DNA of 64,000 nucleotides from Oligoflexia bacterium (GTDB lineage Bacteria; Bdellovibrionota; UBA1018; CAIPTA01), in contig JAMLID010000004.1 in the NCBI GenBank assembly GCA_023954355.1, positions 1 to 64,000 of the forward strand, in the 5' to 3' direction. The position numbers and the translations under genes were made by a program. The number at the start of each line of letters is the position of its first letter. Within the stretch, counting starts at the first letter, position 1. Positions 16,778 to 25,602 of this stretch are shown in pieces. The notes under the pieces are model-generated. The model was not told where the DNA came from. It saw only the letters and a list, made by a program, of their open reading frames with translations, and did not search any database.

Positions 16778-18474
16778 CTAAGATTTTTCCAGACCTCTAA
16801 TCCCTTGCAGTTAAATTCTTTTATAAAACCTAGGGTTAAAATTTTCTTTTCTAGATCAATGTTCATTTGGTCGTTCATCGGAGTTTGATTTACCTCAGGA
16901 TTTTTAGACCAATAAATACAATCTACATATTCTTCTTGTTTAATAATTTGCGTTCCTGGCAGACCATCTTGAATACGTATTTCGGGCAAGTGGTGAGCCC
17001 AGGGTCTATTGGCTATATGTGGCACTAAGGTTCCTGTACTACTTGTTTTAGCATTCTTGGGGATTTGTGGAAAAATTTCTTTTTTTATCCAACTATAGTG
17101 AGGCGATGTACTATACTTGCGTATGAAAAATATTTCACTCCTACCGTAGGCAATAAAAAGACAAAAAAATACGAGAGGTAATAAATATTTTTCGTTAAAA
17201 ATTTTTTGAATAAATTTTTTATTAGAGAAATATTTAACACCTAATATAAACGCCCATAAAACACCAACACAAGACTCTATGGCATAGTGATAACCTAGAT
17301 TTACTCGATGAGATCCTTGTGAAAGAAAATAGATTAAATACCCTGGTGCTGATGCAATAAAAGTGCGCATTGAAAATAAAGGTAAAAATGCTAGAGGAGC
17401 AATAGTGCCTAAGAAAAATTTTACTCTATCTTTACCAAATAAGTGCTCGAAAAATAGAGAGGGTTGTTTAAATGGTGAAAGAATTAAGTCAGACAAACTA
17501 GGTCCAAAATGAGAATAAGCACCAGAGTATTGATAAGTATTTGAAAAATATCCCGGAACAATTTTTAAACAAAAATAAAAATGAGCTAAAGCAATAATAG
17601 ATAGCGGTATAGAAATAACCCTCGTAAACCATCTTGTCTCTTTTGGGGAAGAGCCTAGAATCCATGCAGAGCAGACACCAAGTAAAACAAGGCCACTAGA
17701 CTCTTTTCCCATCATTGCAAGTAGTAGAAATATAATGCCCATGAGCTTGTTAATTTTCTTATTTGATTGTAGCCCCCAAATAGCAAAAAGAAAAAATGGT
17801 AAAAGAGAAACCTCAGGATGAAAGTCAAAACGATTAGCGTTTCTTATTGGATTAAAGAACCAAAAAATTAATGGAGCAGCAGCTATCCACTCTCTAGATA
17901 ATTTATACTGTTTAGCTAATAGGTATGTTGCGATGCCCGCTGAACACAGAATAAAAGATTGTAGTATTAAGAGGGTTTCTGCTTTCTGGTATATGTAAAA
18001 AAATGGATAAGTTAACCAAAATATAGGTGATTGATGGTCGGCGAATAAATTCATTCCATTTTTTACAGATGAAATGTAACCGTTCCCGTTCACTAGATTC
18101 CAAATGGCATTTGTGAAAATTCCTAAATCTGCGTAACCAGAAGAAAACGCCCAATGTCTTTCAAGGGCTGTAAGTGCCCATAATAAAGAAAAAAATGTAT
18201 AGCTAATGATTAATGTTCTGATAGGACTTTTTTCTAAGTGTAACGACCAAAAGTGCCATAGCCAGCGTATCCACTGCATAGAACTTGTATTTACGAACTC
18301 TGCACGAAATTTATAAATGAAAATAGGAAAAATCCCTAAAATAGCAAGTGGTATACTTATTTGAGTTAGCTCTATGCGAAGGCCGGGTTTATCAATCCAG
18401 AGTCCACCAGTTAAGACCGGAAAAATAACAAGTGCCCAAAAAAGAAAATCCCAAACTTTAAGACCTATTTTCAT
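16732..18474 (-). CDS. DUF2079-like polytopic membrane protein
   Basis: 580 residues with many transmembrane segments and a large C-terminal extracytoplasmic domain (roughly from residue 440). The loop YADLGIFTNAIWNLVNG followed by LFADHQSPIFWLTYP is the characteristic region of DUF2079 proteins, predicted GT-C-fold membrane enzymes. It is transcribed toward the two GT-C-like genes and overlaps the end of the second. The three probably serve the same surface glycan or lipid modification, but this is inference. Confidence 0.6.
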   Translation of the reverse strand: MKIGLKVWDFLFWALVIFPVLTGGLWIDKPGLRIELTQISIPLAILGIFPIFIYKFRAEFVNTSSMQWIRWLWHFWSLHLEKSPIRTLIISYTFFSLLWALTALERHWAFSSGYADLGIFTNAIWNLVNGNGYISSVKNGMNLFADHQSPIFWLTYPFFYIYQKAETLLILQSFILCSAGIATYLLAKQYKLSREWIAAAPLIFWFFNPIRNANRFDFHPEVSLLPFFLFAIWGLQSNKKINKLMGIIFLLLAMMGKESSGLVLLGVCSAWILGSSPKETRWFTRVISIPLSIIALAHFYFCLKIVPGYFSNTYQYSGAYSHFGPSLSDLILSPFKQPSLFFEHLFGKDRVKFFLGTIAPLAFLPLFSMRTFIASAPGYLIYFLSQGSHRVNLGYHYAIESCVGVLWAFILGVKYFSNKKFIQKIFNEKYLLPLVFFCLFIAYGRSEIFFIRKYSTSPHYSWIKKEIFPQIPKNAKTSSTGTLVPHIANRPWAHHLPEIRIQDGLPGTQIIKQEEYVDCIYWSKNPEVNQTPMNDQMNIDLEKKILTLGFIKEFNCKGLEVWKNLSYTEPSCLLTTPSCE

Positions 18475-18493
18475 AAATCTATTTTTCTATGAT

Positions 18494-18970
18494 TTAGCCT
18501 AAAATAAAATCTTTATTCTTATCAGCGCTAAATTTTTTAAAACCAAGTACAAATTCATTGTGAAACGGGTTCATATCTTTAGGTAAAGAATCTAAATTAA
18601 AAAACTGCAAGTCTAGAGATTCATCGCTTTTTACAAAATTACCAGAGTAGTGCTTAGTGTAAAAGCCTATGATAATAGGAGCTGTTAGGTCTCCATTTGG
18701 GTATTGGGCTTCAAACTTTTCTCCAGAAAAAATCCCGTATAATTTTAGATTATCTATTTTTAGGCCTGTTTCTTCAAAAACCTCGCGAATAGCGCATTCT
18801 AGCAGGCTCTCGCCCAAGTTCATTAATCCACCGGGCAAACCCCAATTTTTGAAATCATCACGAAGCTGTAATAAAATTTCATTTTTTTCATTCATAATTA
18901 CTACGGCAGTAGCAGCGACGATTATTCTGTTTTTTCCTACTAGTGTACGTAGCCATTTAACATATTCCAT
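18494..18970 (-). CDS. Nudix hydrolase
   Basis: 158 residues. A complete Nudix box (GX5EX7REUXEEXGU) spans about 48-70: GLMNLGE, then REVFEETGL. These enzymes hydrolyse nucleoside diphosphates linked to another moiety with Mg2+. The substrate cannot be read from the sequence. The protein starts next to a divergently transcribed acetyltransferase gene and lies 19 bp upstream of the DUF2079-like gene on the same strand. Confidence 0.85.
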   Translation of the reverse strand: MEYVKWLRTLVGKNRIIVAATAVVIMNEKNEILLQLRDDFKNWGLPGGLMNLGESLLECAIREVFEETGLKIDNLKLYGIFSGEKFEAQYPNGDLTAPIIIGFYTKHYSGNFVKSDESLDLQFFNLDSLPKDMNPFHNEFVLGFKKFSADKNKDFILG

Positions 18971-19022
18971 GGGTACAATGTATGGGGTTTATTCTTTTAT
19001 AGCAGTAAAAAATTTTAGTTTT

Positions 19023-19616
19023 ATGAAAAAAATTTACAGAAAAACAAAGAGGCTGATCATTAGACCTCTTACAATTTTAGATTTTAACCGTTGGAAAAAC
19101 TCTCATTTACTAATGGGTGAGCAAAAAAATAAATGGGATCGAAAACCTAAAGAATCTAGTTTTTTAACTAAGAGTAATTTCAAAAAAATTCTCAAAAGTC
19201 AGTTAAAAATGAGAGCCTCAGACAAATTTTATGACTTATCAATTTTTGATCAAAGAACAAATGAAATTATTGGTTTTGTAGCTATAATGGACGTAAATAG
19301 AGGCTTGGGGCAATCTGCTTATATTGGTTATTTTATAAATAATAACTATTGGGGATTCGGCTATGGAAAAGAAGCAGTATATGCTTTGATTGATATTGCT
19401 TTTAGAGACCTTAAACTTCATAGAATAGAAGCTGGCATTGAGCCTACGAATCGCAGATCTATAATGCTTGCTAGGTCTATTGGATTAAGAAAAGAAGGTC
19501 TTAAAAAGAGAGCAGTTTTTCTGAGAAATAAATGGAACGACTTAGTTATATATAGTGCTACTTGTGAGGAGTTTGATATACCGTGGAAAGGGAAAGTAAG
19601 CCCAAGACCGCAATGA
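19023..19616 (+). CDS. GNAT acetyltransferase, RimJ/RimL type
   Basis: 197 residues from ATG 19023. The N-terminus KKIYRKTKRLIIRPLTILDF is typical of RimJ/RimL GNATs. The acetyl-CoA binding region is YIGYFINNNYWGFGYGKEA, followed by HRIEAGIEPTNRRSIMLARSIG, also typical. Earlier in-frame starts exist, but they run into the divergent Nudix gene and add unlike sequence. No clear Shine-Dalgarno is seen. Likely substrates are an amino-sugar or a protein N-terminus; not determinable here. Confidence 0.8.
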   Translation: MKKIYRKTKRLIIRPLTILDFNRWKNSHLLMGEQKNKWDRKPKESSFLTKSNFKKILKSQLKMRASDKFYDLSIFDQRTNEIIGFVAIMDVNRGLGQSAYIGYFINNNYWGFGYGKEAVYALIDIAFRDLKLHRIEAGIEPTNRRSIMLARSIGLRKEGLKKRAVFLRNKWNDLVIYSATCEEFDIPWKGKVSPRPQ

Positions 19617-19623
19617 TTTTGGA

Positions 19624-21321
19624 GTGTTTTTGTTGGGGATTAATTTTTTTAAATCAAATAAAGTTTCTGCACAGACAGCGATTTTATTAAGAACAAAAAA
19701 TAGACCACTTTTATTAAAGAGAGCTCTTAAGAGTATTACTGAACAAACAGACCAAGATTTTTGCGTTGTGATTCTAAATAGTGGTAATAAATTTGAAGTT
19801 GAAAATTGTATCGAAGAAATTAAAGAAAAGTTAAAAAATAAATATTTGCTAATTCATATAAATGAAGGGACCACAAAGGGAGCAGCGTTAAATATTGGCA
19901 TAAAATACAGTGATTCAAAATATATTGCTATTCACGATGATGATGATAGTTGGAAAAAAGAATTTTTAAAAAAATCTATTCAGGCCATAGACAATAAATC
20001 AGCTCTTGTTACAAAAACAATTTTAGTAAAAGAAGAAATTAATGAATCAGAAATAGTAGAAAAGCATCAAGAAACGTTTGAAGATTGGCAGATTCATGAA
20101 ATTTCACTTTTTCGATTGGCAGAGAGTAAGACATTCCCCTCTATAGCATTTTTTTTTAGAAGGGAATGTATTTCCCTGGTTGGAGAATTTAATGGAAATT
20201 TAAACCAACTAGAAGATTGGGAATTTTCTCTAAGAGTATTTGCTTTATTGGACACTGTTTTTTTAGAGGAAGAGCTTTCTTATTATCATCAAAGAGTTTC
20301 TTTAGATGGAAGCGATTATGATAATAGCCATATTAAACATATTGATCTTTATAGAAAAACTGAAATAGATATCAGAAATAAATTTTTATCTGAAGACTTG
20401 AAGAAAGAAAAATTTGGTCTTGGGCAATTAATGAATCTATCATCTTCATATGGCTCTATTTTGAAAAGAGTAGTAAAAACTGAAAAAAACATTCCCATTG
20501 TTTATTGTGTAGATGAAAAATTTATTCAACCACTGTGTGCCTCTCTATACTCTCTGCTGGATAAATATGAAAGTTCAAATAAATTAAATATTTATATTTT
20601 TGTTAAAAATTTTTCTAAAAATGACAAGGATCATGTGCTGAGTTTATTGCCAAAAGAAAAGTCATATGAAATTTTTTGGAGAGAATTTCCTCTAGATAAA
20701 GTTTCGTTTTTGGATACATCTTTACATTTTTCTTTAGCAAATTATTTTCGATTGATTCTTGCAGATCTTATTCCCATATCGGTAAATGAAATTTTGTATT
20801 TAGATGCTGATACAATTATTTTATCTAATATTACAGAACTTTTTAAGTATTTTGATTCTAATTACCACATTCAAGCATGCATAGATTATTGCGGAAAAAT
20901 AGGTAATCCTCTCATTAAATCAAATGAAGCTTTGGGAAAATTAAAAATATCACCGGAGCTTCCTTATTATAATTCAGGGGTTCTCTTTATGAATTTAAAA
21001 AAATGGCGTGAAGATAATTCAGCTGCAGAGGTAATTTCTTTCGCAAAAAATAATCCAGATACTTTATTTTTTATGGATCAAACTCCAATTAACATAATCT
21101 TTAGAAATAAAATTGGAAAACTACCTTCAGTTTGGAATGCTCAAACAGTGCACCCAAAAGTTTTAGACGGTACTTTTAATGTTCCTTATGTGGCGCAATC
21201 ATTTAAAGATGCTAAAATTATTCACTATACTACTGAATATAAGCCTTGGAGTCTGGGAAAAGATCTTCCACATGCTAGTTTTTTTCATAAAACTCTTGAG
21301 GGAATGAATATCAAAATTTAG
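19624..21321 (+). CDS. Two-domain glycosyltransferase, GT2-like plus GT8-like
   Basis: 565 residues with two different GT-A domains. The N-terminal part (about 17-240) is GT2-like: LLRTKNRPLLLKRAL, then AIHDDDDSW near 102-110. The C-terminal part (about 288-560) is GT8-like: IPIVYCVDEKF at 288, LYLDADTIIL with the DAD metal motif at 394-396, NSGVLFMNLKKW, and MDQTPINIIF. GT8 enzymes transfer glucose or galactose to lipopolysaccharide or proteins. The start is uncertain (GTG 19624 or nearby TTG codons behind ggag). It lies seven bases after the acetyltransferase gene. Confidence 0.8.
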   Translation: MFLLGINFFKSNKVSAQTAILLRTKNRPLLLKRALKSITEQTDQDFCVVILNSGNKFEVENCIEEIKEKLKNKYLLIHINEGTTKGAALNIGIKYSDSKYIAIHDDDDSWKKEFLKKSIQAIDNKSALVTKTILVKEEINESEIVEKHQETFEDWQIHEISLFRLAESKTFPSIAFFFRRECISLVGEFNGNLNQLEDWEFSLRVFALLDTVFLEEELSYYHQRVSLDGSDYDNSHIKHIDLYRKTEIDIRNKFLSEDLKKEKFGLGQLMNLSSSYGSILKRVVKTEKNIPIVYCVDEKFIQPLCASLYSLLDKYESSNKLNIYIFVKNFSKNDKDHVLSLLPKEKSYEIFWREFPLDKVSFLDTSLHFSLANYFRLILADLIPISVNEILYLDADTIILSNITELFKYFDSNYHIQACIDYCGKIGNPLIKSNEALGKLKISPELPYYNSGVLFMNLKKWREDNSAAEVISFAKNNPDTLFFMDQTPINIIFRNKIGKLPSVWNAQTVHPKVLDGTFNVPYVAQSFKDAKIIHYTTEYKPWSLGKDLPHASFFHKTLEGMNIKI

Positions 21322-21326
21322 ATTAT

Positions 21327-22160
21327 TTATTTTTTAGTTCCAACAATCGCACCTAATACAATTAAAAACATGGCTAAAATAGATATAAAGGTAATTTGCG
21401 CTTTTCCATATAAAGCTAAAAAGGTAGTAGAAAGCAAAGGTGTAAGATAAGAGATAGATCCTATTATACGTGAATCACCTAGGTTCATTGAAGTATTCCA
21501 AAAATAAAAAGATGCTCCCATGGGACCGATTCCTAGTACTATTATCAACAAAAGTTCTGACAATTGAATCGAATAGCTTGGTTCTAAAATAAAGTGTAAA
21601 AAAAGCGATAGAACTCCAGATATAAAGCAAAAGAGCCCAATCACAGGGGTAGAAATAGATAGTCGCTTAGAGAGTAATGAGTAGGTTGACCAGATAAAAG
21701 CTGCAGCAATAGCGTAAGCATACCCAATATGAAATGTATTGAAATTAAATTTACCATTGGTGACGATAAGAGCAGCCCCGATGAAGCCAAGAAATGCAGC
21801 TGCTATATGATGTTTTTTAAGTAGGGTATTTTTTAAAAAAATTGGAGTAAGTAATACTATACCTAGTGGCCATAAATAGTTAAGTAAATTAGACTCAATT
21901 GCAGGAGCTGCTCTGAGAGCCATAAAAAGACAAAAGTGGTAACCAAAAATACCGTAAACTCCTAATAATATTATTTTGTACGAAGCTTTCCACTGTTTAA
22001 TAAAGGGTGTCCCACAAATACTGCCAAATAAAAAAGCGATTCCGATCAGCAAGAAAGGAGGGATATGAGATAAAATGATGCTGCTAACGGCAAGTAAGGA
22101 CCATAAAAAAATAGCTGCAAGTGCATAGAGATATGGAGAAAGTTGAATCATTCTTTTCAT
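21327..22160 (-). CDS. EamA/DMT-family transporter
   Basis: 277 residues with ten predicted hydrophobic segments in two five-helix repeats, as in drug/metabolite transporters of the EamA family. Segments such as FLWSLLAVSSIIL at the N-terminus, NLLNYLWPLGIVLLTP, and the final ITFISILAMFLIVLGAIVG repeat style support this. The substrate is unknown. It converges on the GT2-GT8 gene with five bases between the ends. Confidence 0.75.
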   Translation of the reverse strand: MKRMIQLSPYLYALAAIFLWSLLAVSSIILSHIPPFLLIGIAFLFGSICGTPFIKQWKASYKIILLGVYGIFGYHFCLFMALRAAPAIESNLLNYLWPLGIVLLTPIFLKNTLLKKHHIAAAFLGFIGAALIVTNGKFNFNTFHIGYAYAIAAAFIWSTYSLLSKRLSISTPVIGLFCFISGVLSLFLHFILEPSYSIQLSELLLIIVLGIGPMGASFYFWNTSMNLGDSRIIGSISYLTPLLSTTFLALYGKAQITFISILAMFLIVLGAIVGTKK

Positions 22161-22200
22161 TCAATTAAATATCTATATTTGTTTGGCAAGTATCAAAAAG

Positions 22201-22767
22201 TTATTCACAAGAAAATAAATACCATCCACCAGAAATAGAAACTGCACTCGCAAGGCGGCGTCCATTTTTATTATGCAACTCTAAGTAATGTCCAAAAGGT
22301 GCGTTGATTTCTTGACAAAACTCTTGACCTTCTATGACAGAGCAATTTTTTGTTTTAATATCTGTAAAAAAACTAAAGGCGATTAACTTCATGCCATTTG
22401 TTTGAATGTTAGCATTGCCTAATGATGTTACAAGATGATTGAGTGTTAGTGCATAGCTATAGTCTAAATTAAGAATTCGATCACCTTTTAAGTTCATCGG
22501 ATCAACATCAGATCTCTTAGCTACTTCACTCATAGTAGTACGGCTACCATCAGGCTCAATATAGTACCCTCTTATTTTGCCGCTGATTTCGCCTTCATCA
22601 TTTTCAAAAACATCAAAGCTAATATCTGCATTTAGTTTTTCAGAATAAAGTGTGGGGATAATTTTTTTAGCGTGACAGCTAGATACTTTGTTCCCTGTGC
22701 TAGAAAAAGCCGTTTGGCTAGTTAAGAAGAACAATGGAATGAATAAAAAATACAAAAATTTGAGCAT
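22201..22767 (-). CDS. Secreted protein of unknown function
   Basis: 188 residues with a clear signal peptide: MLK, hydrophobic FLYFLFIPLFFLTSQ, then a TAFSS cleavage region. The mature part has four cysteines (one early in CHAKK, two in the NCSVIEGQEFC region and one near the C-terminus), so disulfides are likely in the periplasm or outside. No family recognised. It stands alone, 40 bp from the transporter gene downstream. Confidence 0.6.
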   Translation of the reverse strand: MLKFLYFLFIPLFFLTSQTAFSSTGNKVSSCHAKKIIPTLYSEKLNADISFDVFENDEGEISGKIRGYYIEPDGSRTTMSEVAKRSDVDPMNLKGDRILNLDYSYALTLNHLVTSLGNANIQTNGMKLIAFSFFTDIKTKNCSVIEGQEFCQEINAPFGHYLELHNKNGRRLASAVSISGGWYLFSCE

Positions 22768-23124
22768 GCTTGTTCCTTTTTTGGTTTAAATATTTTTGTC
22801 TATAAAATCAGGCTAACTATAATATAAAATAGCTTTTTTAAAAGTAGAATTTAGATAGATCTAGTGAAGTTTTTGTTAACTTTTTAACTAGACTATAAAC
22901 AAATAGCATTCAGTGTATATGTATAGCGCAGTCTTAGTTAGTTGATTGTATAGATATTCAAAAAACTTCATCTTAAAATAAAGAGAAAGCACAAAGTGCA
23001 ATAGATATTTATTGGCAACATACGAGACAATTCGTCTCAATAAATTACCTACTACTCTCATTATTATCCTAAATTTGACATATTAAGATCTGTTCATTAT
23101 TTACCCCATTAAGAAAGAGTGAGT
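22768..23124. other. Divergent intergenic region, 357 bp
   Basis: No ORF with coding character is seen between the secreted-protein gene (minus) and the membrane-protein gene (plus). It is very AT-rich. It holds a 5-bp-stem hairpin (GAGAC 23024-23028 and GTCTC 23034-23038) and a candidate promoter near its right end. The left half contains several ctagt/actag and taac repeats with no clear order. Promoters for both neighbours are expected here. Confidence 0.5.
23075..23103 (+). promoter_or_regulatory. Candidate sigma70-type promoter
   Basis: A perfect TTGACA (23075-23080) is followed after 17 bases by TATTTA (23098-23103), which has the right first three bases of a -10 box. The membrane-protein ATG is at 23125, leaving a leader of about 15 bases with a purine-rich ribosome-binding stretch. 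The -10 is weak, so this is only a candidate. Confidence 0.4.
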
Positions 23125-24165
23125 ATGAATTCTATTTGGTTACTTAGTGTTGGATATTTTTTGTCTTATATCGCGACTGGTATGGCGATAAAATTTTTTA
23201 CTGGAAGTATTGACCAAGGCTTTTATGGCTTAAGCTCAATGGAGTATTTAGTCTATTCTACCGCTTTTTCTAGCTTATTTTGCGTTATGGTTGTGTTAGC
23301 GAAAAAGTGGCATCTTAGAGCGAAGCTTACGAAAAATGAATTGTGGGTGCTCTTTTTATCTGGGTTATGTACAGCTTATATAATTCCCGCGAGTACGTTG
23401 ATTATGTCTCTGCCAATATCCATTATGATTGCTATGGTGCTAATGCGTGGAACGGTTATAGTTGCTAGCAGAATTGTTGATTTAATTCTTAATATTCAAA
23501 ATCTACAGAAAAAAGTTATTCCATGGCAAGAAGAAGTTGCTGTTCTATTTGCTATCACAGCAGTCGCAATAAAATTATTTTTTGCTAAAAATGTAGATAC
23601 TAAGCTCCCCTCTATGGGAGTAGCATTACTTATTTGCTACTTTTTTACTTATCTTCTTCGTTTGTATGTAATGAATCGCTCTAAGATTAGTGGGCTTGCA
23701 GGGAAGAAGCTTGATCAGCGTTTGTATTTTGGTGTTGAGCAGCTTTTCGCATCGGCTATTCTTTTATTAATATCTACTGGATTATTCTTTTGGATTCAAA
23801 ATCATTACTTGGACTCACCTAAAATTGGACAGCAATTTGTAGATGCAATTTATTTCCCTAAGAGTGTTTGGCTTTTAGCTAGTATTTCGGGATTGCCCTA
23901 TGCTTTCATCGCTTTTTTATCAGTATTTCTTTTTTTATTTCCAGGAAAATCTGCGACTTTCACTGGAGTATTAAATAGGCTTGTTTCTCTTATGGGAGGG
24001 ACTGCCTCAAGCTTAATTTTGTTTCTTTTTTTTGGAGGCAAAGTTCCGCCTCAAGAAGATTGGATCTCTTTAGCATTTATTTTAGTAGCCATAGTATTTC
24101 TTGCTTGGGGTGATTTAGTAGAGGGCAAAGAAAAGTCTGCTGAAGGTGTTACATTAAATAAATAG
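23125..24165 (+). CDS. Polytopic membrane protein, possibly DMT-like
   Basis: 346 residues, about nine or ten hydrophobic segments with a longer hydrophilic stretch in the middle (about 120-145 and 185-200). The segment order recalls nucleotide-sugar/DMT transporters, but I see no decisive motif. ATG 23125 is preferred; GTG 23119, two codons earlier, is also possible. It stands alone between a promoter-like sequence and the convergent tRNA-Ser. Function unassigned. Confidence 0.55.
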   Translation: MNSIWLLSVGYFLSYIATGMAIKFFTGSIDQGFYGLSSMEYLVYSTAFSSLFCVMVVLAKKWHLRAKLTKNELWVLFLSGLCTAYIIPASTLIMSLPISIMIAMVLMRGTVIVASRIVDLILNIQNLQKKVIPWQEEVAVLFAITAVAIKLFFAKNVDTKLPSMGVALLICYFFTYLLRLYVMNRSKISGLAGKKLDQRLYFGVEQLFASAILLLISTGLFFWIQNHYLDSPKIGQQFVDAIYFPKSVWLLASISGLPYAFIAFLSVFLFLFPGKSATFTGVLNRLVSLMGGTASSLILFLFFGGKVPPQEDWISLAFILVAIVFLAWGDLVEGKEKSAEGVTLNK

Positions 24166-24185
24166 GCTTAATGCTTTTTTATTGT

Positions 24186-24275
24186 TGGCGGAGAGAGTGA
24201 GATTCGAACTCACGAGAGACTTACATCCCTGCCGGTTTTCAAGACCGGTGCTTTCGGCCACTCAGCCATCTCTCC
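24186..24275 (-). tRNA. tRNA-Ser (UGA anticodon), CCA encoded
   Basis: On the minus strand the 90-nt sequence starts GGAGAGATGGC and ends with TCTCTCC, a discriminator G and an encoded CCA. The 7-bp acceptor stem pairs fully. The anticodon stem is CCGGT/ACCGG-like around CTTGAAA, so the anticodon is TGA, reading UCA serine codons. A long variable arm (GGGATGTAAGTCTC region) is present, as expected for a class II tRNA-Ser. GTTCGAAT marks the T loop. It lies 33 bp downstream of serS on the same strand. Confidence 0.96.
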
Positions 24276-24308
24276 TACCTAAATAATAGATAATCAGTAC
24301 TATCAGAT

Positions 24309-25592
24309 TTATTTCTGACTCTCAATACGTTCGAAGCCAGTATATTTTTGCAGTGCCTTAGGAATCGTGACGCTTCCGTCTTTTTCTTGGTAATTTTCTA
24401 AAATAGCTACCAAAGTACGCCCTACAGCCAGTCCTGAGCCGTTTAAAGTGTGCACAAAGCGGGGTTTTCCGCCCTCTTTAGGCTTAAAGCGGATTCCAGC
24501 GCGGCGCGCTTGAAAATCACAGAAATTTGAACAAGAAGAAATCTCTCGATAAGCGCTTTGGCCGGGTAGCCATACTTCTAAATCGTAAGTTTTTGCTGCA
24601 CCAAATCCTGTATCCCCAGAGCAAAGAAGCATCCTTTGGTAGGGTAACTCTAATAGTTCAAGCACCTTTTCAGCGGCTGAAGTGAGAAGCTCATGGGCCT
24701 GCCAAGAATAATCAGGATGGCAAAACTGTACGAGTTCTACTTTATCAAATTGGTGTTGTCGAATAAGTCCTCTTGTATCTTTTCCGTAGCTACCCGCTTC
24801 AGAGCGAAAGCATGGAGTATATCCAGTAAAAAGTGACGGCAGTTGGTCTTCTCCAAGAATTTCTTCTCTAAAATAATTTGTGATAGTTACCTCTGCAGTA
24901 GGAATCAAAAATAAATCGAAGCCATCGATCTTAAACAGGTCTTCCTTAAACTTCGGTAACTGCGATGTTCCTGTTAGTGCCTTACTATTTGCCATTAAAG
25001 GAGGGAGCATTTCTGTATATCCATGCTTTTCGGTATGTAAGTCTAGCATAAACTGAATCAAAGCTCTTTCTAGCTTAGCACCCTTACCTACCAATGTAGT
25101 AAATCTTGTAGAGGCCATTCGACTAGCGCGATCAAAGTCTATAATACCTAAATTTACCCCCAAGTCATGATGGTCTTTAATGTCGAAATCAAACTTTCTA
25201 GGGGTACCGATTGTTTTAATTAGTTTATTTTCTTCTGCTCCCTTTCCCTCTGGAACATCAGAATGAAGCATATTTGGGATACTTAATAAGTGATTCTCAA
25301 TTTCTTGGTTCAATTCATTTAATTTAGCGTCGAGCCCGTCCATGTTTTTACTAATTTGAATAGATTTTTCCATTAAAGCAGAAGCATCACCACCAGTACG
25401 TTTTAGTTGCCCAACTTCCTTAGCGATCTGATTTTTTTGGGCTCGAAAAGCCTCTACTTCTTGTATTAATTTTCTTCTTTCGCTGTCCTTAGAAAGTACA
25501 AATTCCAACGAGTCTTTCGGAAAATTATTTCTCGTTTTTAAACAATTCTTATAAGTAGCTTCATTCTCGACTAGCCATCTTAGATCTAACAT
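24309..25592 (-). CDS. serS: Seryl-tRNA synthetase
   Basis: Charges tRNA-Ser with serine. 427 residues: an N-terminal antiparallel coiled-coil arm (about 30-100) that grips the tRNA long variable arm, then a class II core. Motif 2 appears as TPCFRSEAGSYGKDTRGLIRQHQF and motif 3 as NGSGLAVGRTLVAILENYQ. The start is ATG 25592, with aagga five bases upstream; a TTG at 25613 in frame overlaps the previous gene and adds seven residues. Its cognate tRNA-Ser gene follows directly. Confidence 0.96.
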   Translation of the reverse strand: MLDLRWLVENEATYKNCLKTRNNFPKDSLEFVLSKDSERRKLIQEVEAFRAQKNQIAKEVGQLKRTGGDASALMEKSIQISKNMDGLDAKLNELNQEIENHLLSIPNMLHSDVPEGKGAEENKLIKTIGTPRKFDFDIKDHHDLGVNLGIIDFDRASRMASTRFTTLVGKGAKLERALIQFMLDLHTEKHGYTEMLPPLMANSKALTGTSQLPKFKEDLFKIDGFDLFLIPTAEVTITNYFREEILGEDQLPSLFTGYTPCFRSEAGSYGKDTRGLIRQHQFDKVELVQFCHPDYSWQAHELLTSAAEKVLELLELPYQRMLLCSGDTGFGAAKTYDLEVWLPGQSAYREISSCSNFCDFQARRAGIRFKPKEGGKPRFVHTLNGSGLAVGRTLVAILENYQEKDGSVTIPKALQKYTGFERIESQK

Positions 25593-25602
25593 ATATCCTT
25601 TC

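Noticed and set aside
18669-19022. N-terminal extension of the GNAT protein
   Set aside because: It lies antisense within the Nudix gene and does not resemble GNAT sequence; the family-type start is at 19023.
22768-23124. Riboswitch or small RNA in the large intergenic region
   Set aside because: Only a 5-bp-stem hairpin and scattered short repeats are visible; no conserved aptamer motif recognised.
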